Shown here piece after piece: positions 42,707 to 52,091 of a stretch of DNA of 64,000 nt (the first letter of the stretch is position 1; each line of letters begins with the position of its first letter). Source of the DNA: CAVYTF01 sp963771435 (GTDB taxonomy: Bacteria; Bacteroidota; Bacteroidia; Chitinophagales; Chitinophagaceae); NCBI GenBank assembly GCA_963771435.1, contig CAVYTF010000009.1, forward strand, positions 310,001-374,000, written 5' to 3'. The translations under genes were made by a program, and so were the position numbers. The notes beneath the pieces are model-generated. The model ran no database searches, was not told the origin of the DNA, and was given only the letters and a program-made list of their open reading frames with translations.

Positions 42707-45073
42707 TTATATAAACCTCACCTTTATCTCTATATTGGTATTCCTCCCCTTGTCGTCCGTGCAGGATATCTTCACATTAGGCGCCCCCGGGTTAAAGAAT
42801 ATCTTTTGCTTTGCCGGTGCCGCAGACAGGAATTTATCATTAATATACCAATATACTTTAGATACATCATTGGCAGTTGAGCAGGACAAGGCAAGCTGCT
42901 GTTCCTGTTTATCCATTACTATATACACCATTCCATTATTCAACGAGGTGATCAATGGTGCCTGCCCGCTGAAGGCCCTTGTGCATGAAGGATTGTGCGG
43001 GGGTATCTTTTCATAGGCAATATGGTTTGCAGCATAATAAGCAGACAGCTCGCGGGATATATTAGGGAAATACTTCGTCTTATAGCCATCCGGCGGAAGG
43101 CAGGACGTACAGTAGGAGAATTTCTCGTCGGCAGACAGCCAGACTTCCTTCAAATGGTCGCAGCGTTCGTTATTAGATACGCCGGGAATATAATAATCCA
43201 TCACCTGCTCATTACAAAAGTCATTGGGCACTTTGCCTGTTTTTGCACATACCAGGCGAAACGCCAGGTCTTTTGGAGGCTGCGCCCATTCATTGTTTGC
43301 ATTGTGGTCAATGCTGTTGAACAGTTGAAACAATAAGGGTGTAGCTGTTGATGCACCGCTTAGATCAGCCACCCCTTCGCCTGAGAAGTTGCCCACCCAT
43401 ACGGCAATCGTATAGGTCTTATTATAACCAACACTCCATGCGTCCTTGCGCCCATAAGAAGTGCCTGTCTTCCAAGCTATCTTAGGGATGTCTTGCGCAG
43501 CATCATAAGCATTGGGCAGGTCGGGGCGATGCAATTCTGAAAGTATTTCTGTCAGCATATAATCCGCCGCAGGCGATACTATTTTCATACCATGATAGGC
43601 CGTATCTGCTGAATTGTTTGTCTTATTTTTACCTATAAAAGAGTCAGCTATGGTCCATCTTAACGGGTAATAATTTCCATCGTTTGCAAAGGAGCTATAC
43701 AATGCCGCCAATTCATCAAGCCTTACGCTACAGCCTCCCAATATAACCGACAACCCTTCTTTCCGCCTGTTTTGCCATACATTATCAAAACCTGCATCAG
43801 CAAGCTTGCTGATAAAATTCTTCACCCCCAACTGGTTCAGCAATCTCACCGCAGGAATATTAAGCGAGTTCTTTAAAGCATCTTCAGCAGTAACAGTTCC
43901 CCTAAAAACAAGGTCATAATTCTCGGGCGCATAACCGCCGATGCTAACGGGCACATCTTCCAGCATCGTCTTTGGAGTTATAAGCCCAGCATCAAAAGAA
44001 AGCCCATATAGCAGGGGTTTCAACGTGCTGCCCGGTGAGCGCAATGCCTGCACTCCATCTACCTCGCCGTGATTTGCCCGGTCTTTAAAATCCGCCGAAC
44101 CAACATAAGCCATCACTTCATGCGTTTTGTTATTCACCACAAGCACAGCTACGTTGTTGATATGATGCGCCTTTAATTGCGCAGCATAATTACCAACTAT
44201 TCCCTCTGTCTTTTGCTGGATAGCCGCATCTAATGTGCTGCGCAATTGTACCTGCGTGGGATGGTCTTTTCGCATCCTCCATGCAAACTGGGGTACATTG
44301 TTGGGTGCATGATGCCGCTGCGCCGTCAGCGGTTCGTGCAGTGCATCGTCAATTATGGTTTCAGGGAAGAGCTTTGCGGCCTTGAAATTCTGCAGCCATT
44401 TATTTCTTTCTGTTATAATGTAGGCGTTATTCTTCCCCAATCTCATTGAGTTGGGCCTGTTGGGAATAATGCTCAGCGCAGCAATTTCCGCAAGGGAAAG
44501 CTTGGCGGGCGGCTTACTGAAATAGAGCAGCGATGCGGCTTTCACGCCCTGTATGTTTCCTCCATAAGGCAGGAGGTTAAAGTATAATCCCAAAATACCC
44601 TCCTTGCTATAGTGCAGTTCCAGTTGCAGCGCGCGCACCATTTCGCCGCATTTATTGAGGTAGCTGCGCCTTTCGGGGTGCAGCATTTTAACCACCTGCA
44701 TGGTGATGGTGGAGGCCCCCGACGTTCGTTTTAGCCTGAAAATATTATTCACTACTGCCCTGCCCACAGCCAGCAGATTCACGCCGGGGTGACCGTAAAA
44801 GTATTTATCTTCTTTAAAAATGATGGCCTTCCTGAACTCCGGCGATATCTCATCGCCCCCAGCCTTTATGCGCCATTGCTGGTCGCTTGCCAGCCATGCA
44901 TACAGCACGGTTCCATCTCTTGCCTCCACTACGGGCGAATAAGGAACCTCCACCCTTAATGGGAATACCAGATCATACAAAAAAAACAAAACCACCAGCG
45001 ATAAAACACTGATGGCCGTCCATTTTATTATTTTCAGCAATATCTTTTTTACCTCATACTGCCTTTTTGTCAT
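42707..45073 (-). CDS. pbpC: Penicillin-binding protein 1C
   Basis: 788 residues. An N-terminal transmembrane anchor (about 14-32) is followed by a GT51 glycosyltransferase domain (FKEDKYFYGHPGVN with catalytic Glu, then SGASTITMQVVKML), a transpeptidase domain with S-x-x-K in RSPGSTLKPLLYG, S-x-N in KNSLNIPAV and K-T-G-T in IAWKTGTSYG, and a C-terminal BiPBP_C domain. All catalytic motifs are present. Bacterial pbpC usually sits beside an alpha-2-macroglobulin gene; here that gene is upstream on the same strand but two other genes lie between. Confidence 0.94.
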   Translation of the reverse strand: MTKRQYEVKKILLKIIKWTAISVLSLVVLFFLYDLVFPLRVEVPYSPVVEARDGTVLYAWLASDQQWRIKAGGDEISPEFRKAIIFKEDKYFYGHPGVNLLAVGRAVVNNIFRLKRTSGASTITMQVVKMLHPERRSYLNKCGEMVRALQLELHYSKEGILGLYFNLLPYGGNIQGVKAASLLYFSKPPAKLSLAEIAALSIIPNRPNSMRLGKNNAYIITERNKWLQNFKAAKLFPETIIDDALHEPLTAQRHHAPNNVPQFAWRMRKDHPTQVQLRSTLDAAIQQKTEGIVGNYAAQLKAHHINNVAVLVVNNKTHEVMAYVGSADFKDRANHGEVDGVQALRSPGSTLKPLLYGLSFDAGLITPKTMLEDVPVSIGGYAPENYDLVFRGTVTAEDALKNSLNIPAVRLLNQLGVKNFISKLADAGFDNVWQNRRKEGLSVILGGCSVRLDELAALYSSFANDGNYYPLRWTIADSFIGKNKTNNSADTAYHGMKIVSPAADYMLTEILSELHRPDLPNAYDAAQDIPKIAWKTGTSYGRKDAWSVGYNKTYTIAVWVGNFSGEGVADLSGASTATPLLFQLFNSIDHNANNEWAQPPKDLAFRLVCAKTGKVPNDFCNEQVMDYYIPGVSNNERCDHLKEVWLSADEKFSYCTSCLPPDGYKTKYFPNISRELSAYYAANHIAYEKIPPHNPSCTRAFSGQAPLITSLNNGMVYIVMDKQEQQLALSCSTANDVSKVYWYINDKFLSAAPAKQKIFFNPGAPNVKISCTDDKGRNTNIEIKVRFI

Positions 45074-45137
45074 ATACTCATTTTGTCCTTATCCCCTACT
45101 TGTCCCTTACTCACACCCTACTCAAAGCATACTTATG

Positions 45138-45701
45138 CTATGGAAGCGTTTCGTCCTTTTCTGTCACATTGCCAGGCAGGTCTGTTGCCAGCACCACTAT
45201 TTTATCCCCCGATAAATTTAGGTTAGCTACCGTAGCGGTATACACCCAATCCAGCCCGTTAGACCCCAGCACGGCGGCGCCTTTTTCTACCAATGTGCCG
45301 TCTGCATCGGAAATAGATATCGTTACGCCTGTCACCATAAAATCGTCCGTTGCGCGAATGGTTATCGTGTCGCCCACCTTGCCCATGTAGTTGCTCAGGT
45401 CCACGGTGTCAATGTCAGGCGCGTGCAGCAGGTCTGCCACGGCCACATTAAAAGCGGATTGCCCAGGTTTTGCCTGCGCCTGGTATTCTTCTTTCAGCTT
45501 GGTGTCTGTCAACGCCTGTTTGCCGTAAATAATAGCCTCCTGGAATTGCTGCCGGTGCTGCAACTCTGCTGCGGAAGGCTTATGTTCGGTAGGCCTTGGC
45601 GCAGCCGAAGTGAAGGTTTTGCCGGCGCGCTGCCTGAAAACGATAACATCGCCAATCATGCCGCTCATGCCGTGCGTGATGACGTTAATTGATTCTGCCA
45701 T
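45138..45701 (-). CDS. Uncharacterised protein (DUF6266-like pattern)
   Basis: 187 residues, no signal peptide. The start ESINVITHGMSGMIGDVIVF followed by RQRAGKTFTSAAPRPTEHKP resembles Bacteroidota proteins that begin with a G-x-x-G-x-(V/I)-V-(F/Y)-R motif, as in the DUF6266-type group, which occurs in phage-related and secretion-related contexts. The C-terminal part has an Ig-like rhythm (DTITIRATDDFMVTGVTISI, then SDADGTLVEKG). The family call is tentative. It is 64 bp upstream of pbpC. Confidence 0.5.
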   Translation of the reverse strand: MAESINVITHGMSGMIGDVIVFRQRAGKTFTSAAPRPTEHKPSAAELQHRQQFQEAIIYGKQALTDTKLKEEYQAQAKPGQSAFNVAVADLLHAPDIDTVDLSNYMGKVGDTITIRATDDFMVTGVTISISDADGTLVEKGAAVLGSNGLDWVYTATVANLNLSGDKIVVLATDLPGNVTEKDETLP

Positions 45702-45791
45702 AGGGATTGTTTTTTTGTGTTAATAATTAGGTTTAATTAAGAAATAAAATTAGAAAGTTTGGAATATGTAGCAAAATTTATTTTGAGTTTA

Positions 45792-46367
45792 TTAGTAAAG
45801 CATTCGTAATTCCATATCAAGATTACCTACAAAATTTTTTATCAGCATTTGACTAGTGTAGTTTATATATCCGACAACTCCATACTTAAAACTAAAATAT
45901 ACTCTTGTATCGCTGTATAGTTTTGCTTTAAAATGAACAACATCCATATCATAAACATAAATCATGTCATTGCCCACTTTTACTTTTTTTACTGGTGTAT
46001 ATAAACAATACACACCCGGAGGAGATTCACTTCGTATATATTCCTTTACAACTTTCTTATTTGTAAAATCACTTTCTGACAAAAAAGGATAAGTCTTTCC
46101 ATTAAAAATTTTCTTCCATTTATTTTTACTAACTATAAAAGTGTCAATACTTGATTCTGTTATGCTGCTTGTATCCCATGCATGGCCATAGTATTCTTTT
46201 CTAACCAACATTCTATCATTTAAAAAATATAATTTAAAAAAACTTGTATCTCCATTAGAAAAAAAGTTCACATACTCATAAACTGTTGTATCAGTAATTG
46301 ATTTTTTCTGTGCATACAGGGGATGAATGCAACCTAATACTATGGCAAAAAATATCAGGTATTTCAT
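45792..46367 (-). CDS. Exported protein of unknown function
   Basis: 191 residues with a signal peptide (1-19, ending LYA-Q). The rest is rich in aromatic and charged residues (VNFFSNGDTSFFKLYFLNDR, KKIFNGKTYPFLSESDFTNK, VYFSFKYGVVGYINYTSQML). No domain is recognised. It is markedly more AT-rich than the flanking pbpC and macroglobulin genes, which suggests later insertion between them. Confidence 0.65.
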   Translation of the reverse strand: MKYLIFFAIVLGCIHPLYAQKKSITDTTVYEYVNFFSNGDTSFFKLYFLNDRMLVRKEYYGHAWDTSSITESSIDTFIVSKNKWKKIFNGKTYPFLSESDFTNKKVVKEYIRSESPPGVYCLYTPVKKVKVGNDMIYVYDMDVVHFKAKLYSDTRVYFSFKYGVVGYINYTSQMLIKNFVGNLDMELRMLY

Positions 46368-46457
46368 TTTACTTGGATTTTGGTTTTTTCACCGTTGATG
46401 ATGTTTTCACCATCAACTTTTTTGTTAGTTCTTCGAAGTGTAAGCACAGCACAGTAT

Positions 46458-49400
46458 CTATTTATCCTCCACCTTCACCACCCCTCCTCCATTATAAGAA
46501 TGATAAGCGCCGTTGTACATGGCATCCGCCTGCACCGGCCCAAGCTGGTACACGCCCGGCGACACCGCACGAACCATATAATAAAACACTTTGGGCTGGC
46601 TGCTTGCAGCGGTAAACAGCAATATCCTGTCATCCCTTATATCAGTATAATCGGCCTTGGCCTGGTCCGTTATCCATTTCATGTCGGGCATTTCAGTCAG
46701 CCGCTCATTCTCAATCTCAAAACCTGCCGGCAGCATGTCCGTTACCACCACGTTATCTATGTCGCTGCCATAATCGCTTTGCAGCGTGAGGCGCACCACC
46801 ACCAGTTCGTTCTGGTGAAACTCGCCGCTGCTTATTTCGTTGCCATCCCTGTCAAAGAACGCGCGGCGCACTTTCAGGTACTTATCTTCCTGCGTGTAGT
46901 TGCCGTCGGTGGTGAGGCCGTCCGTTTCCCACCAATAATAATAATTGCCCTTGCCTTTCACATTCAGTTTCACAGGCGAATTTAGGAATGGCTTAGCGTC
47001 CAGCACTATGTTGGCGCCCGTTGTGTTCCCCACCACTTTGCCGTTAACCGAAAGCGTTGCAGTGGCTGTAGTATTATTCGCCATGCGCGCCACCTTGCCC
47101 AAAGCCAACAGGCTGAAGGCGTTTTCCTGCGTGTTCAGGTAATATTGGTTCTGAAGCTGCTCTGCAAGATGTTTTGACATAATGCCTACCTGCGCATTGT
47201 TCGGGTCAATGTCAAGCAGCACATTGAGCGACAAAGCCTCATCCCTTATATAAGAATAAAAGCTGCCCCCGAAAGCACTGTTTGGTACTTCTCCTGCAAA
47301 GGCTGGCGGCAATGTGGCGCTTGCCTGCATCGCCTGCCCCGAAAGCGCATAAGCGGCAGACAGCAAATACCTGCTGTCAAGCGTAAGCAGCTCCTGGTGG
47401 GCCTTGTAGTAATTCATGGAAGATTGCTGGGGCTGCCCGGCCAACGACAGCACATACAGGGAATAAGCCACTTCTTCCGGTGCAATAAGCCTCCTGGAAT
47501 TGCCATTATAATAAAAGGTCTCCGTCTCCCTGCTGTTCAGCTTATAAACCATGTATTGCAGCAAACGGTCAATGGTTGCTTTATTCACCTCGTAGCCTGC
47601 CTTGCGCGCCTCCAGCAGGAAGTTTGTGGCATATACGCTTCCCCACCAGCTTTCATATTCCCCGCCCGGCCAGTAGGAGAGGGCTCCATCCGGCAACTGC
47701 ATGGTCTGTAGTTTATTGATGGCCTGCTGCACATTATAGGCAGGGTTCAAGTTGTTATCCGTTTTGCCTGAAATGCTTTTCACCAGGTCATAATAATAGA
47801 GTTGAGGAAAGGCAGTAGAAGTCGTTTGCTCCACGCAGCCATAAGGATAACCGACCAGGCTTGACAGGTTTTTGGAGAATGGCACTAAAGGAGATTTACC
47901 AATAATCAAAGTAGATGTAACAGAAGAAGGGATAAACCCACTCTGTGGGCTAATGGTCGCTGCCGCTATTTCACTTGCAGAACCACTGCCCGTGCGCTTT
48001 TGCAAGGAAGCAGGCGGCCTGATGCTGATGTCTGTTTCGTCCGTAAACGTCTCATTCATTGCTTTTACTGATACCAACACTTTTGCCGCGCCTATTGCCT
48101 GTTGTGCACTGATATTAAACACTACCCGCTGCTGTCGGTTTGCCAATAGCTTTATGGATTGTGAGCTGATTTTCACATTTAATGGCCCTGTAAGCTGAAC
48201 AGAAACCACCGCATTCGCGTCCCTGCCCGTAGTATTGCTTAATGAAACCGGCATCACCACTTCGTCTTTCGGGCTTAGAAACCGTGGCAGTGCAGTGCTG
48301 ATTACAACTGGGTCAGCCACTTTCATGTGATTATCTGCACCTCCAAACGCTTTGCCCTTATAGGCTGCCGCCATCACGCGCAGGTCACCTGAAAACTGCG
48401 GCACATCAATATTGTAATGCACCAAACCGTTGTCATCAGCCTGCAGTATCCCGCTCCAGAACGAAACAAGTTTCACCCTGTTTACAAATATGGGGTTCAC
48501 CCGCATCTTCGACTCCTCGCTGCCATCCCCGCCTGTGCTGGATCTTGCTGTTTTTATTTCAGGTAAAAGCCAGGGGTAAACATCGTAGCTGTTCATCACC
48601 AGTGCTATCTTTTGATAGAAATAAGCATAAGGGTCAGGTGTAACATAATTCTTAACCTGCAGTATGCCTTCATCAACTGCGGCAATAGTAACATAAGCGC
48701 CGGGCTCTGTTTTAACTGTAATGGTTTGCTTTGTTTTAGACCTTGACTTTGCAGCAACCACTACATTCACAGGCAAATGATTTTCCGCATTCTCAATTAC
48801 CACAGGCTTTATCCCATGTGCGACGGTCAATGGCATATCGCTGCCATCCATCGGCCTGAACAGGGTGGCGGATATATAAACATTGGGTAAATAATCACCG
48901 TCCGTTTTCAAACTCAATGAAGCGGCCTTGTTCTTCGTATCGAGGTAATAATACTTTATTAAATGGTCGCGCTCAACAGTCACCAGCATCTTCCCTTCAA
49001 AAGGCGTGGTAAATAGCGCATTAATGGTTTCACCCGATTGATATTTTTCTTTATCGGTCTTAATATCAACATTCCCCTCATTGTTTACTTCAAAGGAAGT
49101 GTACTGTGTATCATTATATCCCCAAGCATATAATTCAGTAGATACATAGGCATTCGAGCCTCCATAAAATACACGAACCTCGTAATCACCGCTCAGTTGC
49201 GGCGAGAAATAGAAACTGGTCGCAGTACCGCTAACCGTCACTTTTTGTTCTGATATTATCTTTTCATCCTGTTGTGAAACATACCTGAAACTATTGCCGT
49301 CCTGCTGAATTGCAGTATGCCATTCTTTTTTCACAACTGCCACTTGCACCACTGCATTTTGAACGTTGCCGCTTTTATCAACCGCTATCAACCCAATATG

Positions 49401-51875
49401 AACTGGTGTGCGTGTGCCCACATATTCATCTGTACTTTTCATTCCAATAAACACAGGCTGCGTATAAACCGTAAAGTTCTGGTAGCGGTGCACCGGCCTG
49501 CCCGTTTCGTCAAACACCGTAGCCATTATATTTCCTTTTAAAACACCCGTGTTTACTATATCAGTTGGTAGGGCAAAACTTTCAGCCGCAGCTCCCGTTT
49601 CGCTCACTTTTGCGCTGCGCTGGTCAGCATTAAAGCTGAAGTTATTGGTCACTGAAAAATTATAATCAGAGTAATTCTTCGCAGTAAAAACATCTTTACT
49701 CAAATTCAGTTCGCACTGGTAATTCATGTTTGCCGCAGGAGTACCAAACAGGTTATCAGCCTGTATCTTCGCATGAACGCTGTCCCCGGGATTATATGCC
49801 TCTTTATCAATATTGAACCCGACCTTTATCCTGTCCGGCATAAACTCCTCAACGCTTACATCATAAGAGTTCAGCAACACATCATTTCCTGTTAGAACTT
49901 GCAGCGTGTAGGTTCCTGTCAAAGCAGCCTGCGGCATTGCAAAAGATGTTTCCGACGAACCCTCTTCATTCAGTATTTTGCGCATCGTCGCAAACTCCTT
50001 ACCATTAGGCATCACCAGCTTGAATTTCACTGGCACTTCCCCTGGGTTATTCCACTGCTCATCACGCAATACTGTGCTCACATGTATCGTCTCCCCCGGG
50101 CGGTATAAATTCCGTTCCGCATATATCATGGCATTCATGCCTGTGTTATTCGGCATACGGCCGCCAACGTCAAACCGCGAAGTCTCAATCCTGCTGCTTC
50201 CCATCCACACAAAGCTGAACTCCTCATCTTTCTTTGCAGTCACCATCCCCACCTGGAAACCGGGTGAATGTTTATCTATATCATTAAAAACTGCCACCCC
50301 GCTTCCGTCAGTTGTGGCAGTATATAACTTCTGGTTATTAGTACTGATGAATGATACACTTACACCTGAAAGGTTCGTTGCATCGCGTATCGAGTTCGCA
50401 AACACATACATATTATTTTTCTCTTCCTTCACTATCAGGCCAATATCCGATATAGATACCACCTTCGACTCCTGTATCCAGTAATGCTGCTTGCTTGCAA
50501 CGGTGATTACATACACCCCGTTATAATCTTTTATCTTATCCGAGAAATCAAGATGCAGTAGTGAAGCTGCATTTTGTTTCGGCAGCTTTGCTGTTGCATA
50601 ATCCTTCGTAAATACCGTGTCGCCAAGGTCCTCTGTCTCATAATATTCGTAACTCCCGCTGTTGTCATCCCTGTCGCTATTATCATCATAGTTATAATCT
50701 GCATCATACCCATAGCTATACCTTCTGTTCTTTCGCATAAAAAACTCCAGGTTATTCTCATATACCTTCACCACGCTCACCCGCACTTCTGGTACATTCA
50801 CAATGGTCAACGCCAGGTTTTTATATCCCTGCGAACTCAAATACATCCCCTTTTCATTAACAAAAGCTACCGAAGGTTTCAGCTTGCCAAAAGTCACCGC
50901 GCCTGAATAATCGCCTTTCATCTTCCCACCAAATGCTCCCTCAAGCCTATCCGAAACGGTAAGCTGGTAAGTTTGCGTAGCAGAAAGTTTGGTGCTTGTT
51001 ATTGTAAATCCGCCATCGTTCAGGCTCACCTCAAACGGCACAGCCGGTTCCAGTGTTATCATGCTCTTCAAACTATCCTCCAATACCGGCTCCGAAGTAT
51101 TCACAGTAATAGTCCCCTCGTTCCCGTCATGCTGCCCCGTTACGTCCGTAATACTAAGGTTAAACCTTGAAGGGATAGCTGCATTAAATGTCGTGTCGTT
51201 CTCAGAAACATATTTGCTATGGCTCACCGGTATCCCCTTATCCACTGCAATGGCAAGCAGCGTTTCCTGGTCCAAATTATTCACCGGCATAAATTGCAGT
51301 GACAGCGTTTTCCCTTCCCCCGCATTTGCAGAAACAACACTCACCGCGTTCCCACCAGCACTCAGTTTCAAATGCGCAGCAGCCTCATTCAGCTTCACTT
51401 CATAGTTAAAATTCATGTCGAGCTGCACCATCACGTTGGACATATTCTTGCCCCTCGTCCACGAAACATGTGTGCTAACTACCCGCAGCGGCGCCGTGTG
51501 GAAATGAAACACATTTCCGCTCCCAAGGTGATATTTCTTAGCACTCCGCTTCAGCAAAAGCGGCGTCAGCGTCGCCGTATATTCTTGGCCGGGCAAAAAG
51601 CCATCCGCAGGCGAAAACACCAGTTCGCTGGAGCTGCTCCATTTAAACATCCCCTTCACCGCCGGCTCAAGATCCACATAAGCCGTACTGTCCCAGGCCT
51701 GCAATAGGCTGTCAGGGAAAATGTCCTTGTTAAAGTCAAACTCAAGGTTTTGCTGCTGCTCCACCTCCCCGTCGCAGTTGGTGTGAATTACAGTCAGTTG
51801 ATTTTTACTATTGCACGAAATGCAAAAAAAAAGGCATCCTGTTACAAAAACGGATAGCCAAATATTGGGTTTCAT
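46458..51875 (-). CDS. Bacterial alpha-2-macroglobulin lipoprotein (YfhM-like) with thioester
   Basis: 1805 residues. MKPNIWLSVFVTGCLFFCISC is a lipoprotein signal, so the protein is expected in the periplasm anchored to a membrane. MG-domain segments include PGQEYTATLTPLLLKRSAKK and YAERNLYRPGETIHVSTVLR, a family landmark. The thioester motif is intact at C1347-V-E-Q1350 in YPYGCVEQTTS, followed by the alpha-alpha toroid (AINKLQTMQLPDGALSYWPG). Such proteins trap proteases and work with PbpC in envelope defence or repair in Proteobacteria. The C-terminal RLTEMPDMKWITDQAKADYT and RAVSPGVYQLGPVQADAMYN complete the family pattern. Confidence 0.95.
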   Translation of the reverse strand: MKPNIWLSVFVTGCLFFCISCNSKNQLTVIHTNCDGEVEQQQNLEFDFNKDIFPDSLLQAWDSTAYVDLEPAVKGMFKWSSSSELVFSPADGFLPGQEYTATLTPLLLKRSAKKYHLGSGNVFHFHTAPLRVVSTHVSWTRGKNMSNVMVQLDMNFNYEVKLNEAAAHLKLSAGGNAVSVVSANAGEGKTLSLQFMPVNNLDQETLLAIAVDKGIPVSHSKYVSENDTTFNAAIPSRFNLSITDVTGQHDGNEGTITVNTSEPVLEDSLKSMITLEPAVPFEVSLNDGGFTITSTKLSATQTYQLTVSDRLEGAFGGKMKGDYSGAVTFGKLKPSVAFVNEKGMYLSSQGYKNLALTIVNVPEVRVSVVKVYENNLEFFMRKNRRYSYGYDADYNYDDNSDRDDNSGSYEYYETEDLGDTVFTKDYATAKLPKQNAASLLHLDFSDKIKDYNGVYVITVASKQHYWIQESKVVSISDIGLIVKEEKNNMYVFANSIRDATNLSGVSVSFISTNNQKLYTATTDGSGVAVFNDIDKHSPGFQVGMVTAKKDEEFSFVWMGSSRIETSRFDVGGRMPNNTGMNAMIYAERNLYRPGETIHVSTVLRDEQWNNPGEVPVKFKLVMPNGKEFATMRKILNEEGSSETSFAMPQAALTGTYTLQVLTGNDVLLNSYDVSVEEFMPDRIKVGFNIDKEAYNPGDSVHAKIQADNLFGTPAANMNYQCELNLSKDVFTAKNYSDYNFSVTNNFSFNADQRSAKVSETGAAAESFALPTDIVNTGVLKGNIMATVFDETGRPVHRYQNFTVYTQPVFIGMKSTDEYVGTRTPVHIGLIAVDKSGNVQNAVVQVAVVKKEWHTAIQQDGNSFRYVSQQDEKIISEQKVTVSGTATSFYFSPQLSGDYEVRVFYGGSNAYVSTELYAWGYNDTQYTSFEVNNEGNVDIKTDKEKYQSGETINALFTTPFEGKMLVTVERDHLIKYYYLDTKNKAASLSLKTDGDYLPNVYISATLFRPMDGSDMPLTVAHGIKPVVIENAENHLPVNVVVAAKSRSKTKQTITVKTEPGAYVTIAAVDEGILQVKNYVTPDPYAYFYQKIALVMNSYDVYPWLLPEIKTARSSTGGDGSEESKMRVNPIFVNRVKLVSFWSGILQADDNGLVHYNIDVPQFSGDLRVMAAAYKGKAFGGADNHMKVADPVVISTALPRFLSPKDEVVMPVSLSNTTGRDANAVVSVQLTGPLNVKISSQSIKLLANRQQRVVFNISAQQAIGAAKVLVSVKAMNETFTDETDISIRPPASLQKRTGSGSASEIAAATISPQSGFIPSSVTSTLIIGKSPLVPFSKNLSSLVGYPYGCVEQTTSTAFPQLYYYDLVKSISGKTDNNLNPAYNVQQAINKLQTMQLPDGALSYWPGGEYESWWGSVYATNFLLEARKAGYEVNKATIDRLLQYMVYKLNSRETETFYYNGNSRRLIAPEEVAYSLYVLSLAGQPQQSSMNYYKAHQELLTLDSRYLLSAAYALSGQAMQASATLPPAFAGEVPNSAFGGSFYSYIRDEALSLNVLLDIDPNNAQVGIMSKHLAEQLQNQYYLNTQENAFSLLALGKVARMANNTTATATLSVNGKVVGNTTGANIVLDAKPFLNSPVKLNVKGKGNYYYWWETDGLTTDGNYTQEDKYLKVRRAFFDRDGNEISSGEFHQNELVVVRLTLQSDYGSDIDNVVVTDMLPAGFEIENERLTEMPDMKWITDQAKADYTDIRDDRILLFTAASSQPKVFYYMVRAVSPGVYQLGPVQADAMYNGAYHSYNGGGVVKVEDK

Positions 51876-52040
51876 AAAATTGGGTATGAGGCACTAAAAT
51901 AACGCTATTACACAGTAATATTGTTTATCCCTAATTTATTTTTTGAACAAATTAGCAATAAGCTGCCAACGATCAATGTAAACTTTTTTAGACTGATCAT
52001 GTTTGATTTAGATATAATGTGCTTTTAGGGTTTATCTAAT

Positions 52041-52072
52041 AAAAAGGCCTCTGCATTTGCAAAGGCCTTTGT
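52041..52072 (-). terminator. Terminator after the first PPC/FN3 surface protein gene
   Basis: The near-perfect palindrome AAAGGCCTCTGCAT / TTGCAAAGGCCTTT, followed on the minus strand by a T-run, lies 20 bp past the stop. An identical hairpin follows the paralogous gene at 55978-56005. Confidence 0.85.
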
Positions 52073-52091
52073 ATTTTTCATTAAGAAATAA

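Noticed and set aside
42332..42880. 182-codon plus-strand ORF rich in Pro, Ser and Leu
   Set aside because: It covers the pyrimidine-rich repeat copy B and the antisense of pbpC; composition explains the open frame and no domain is visible.
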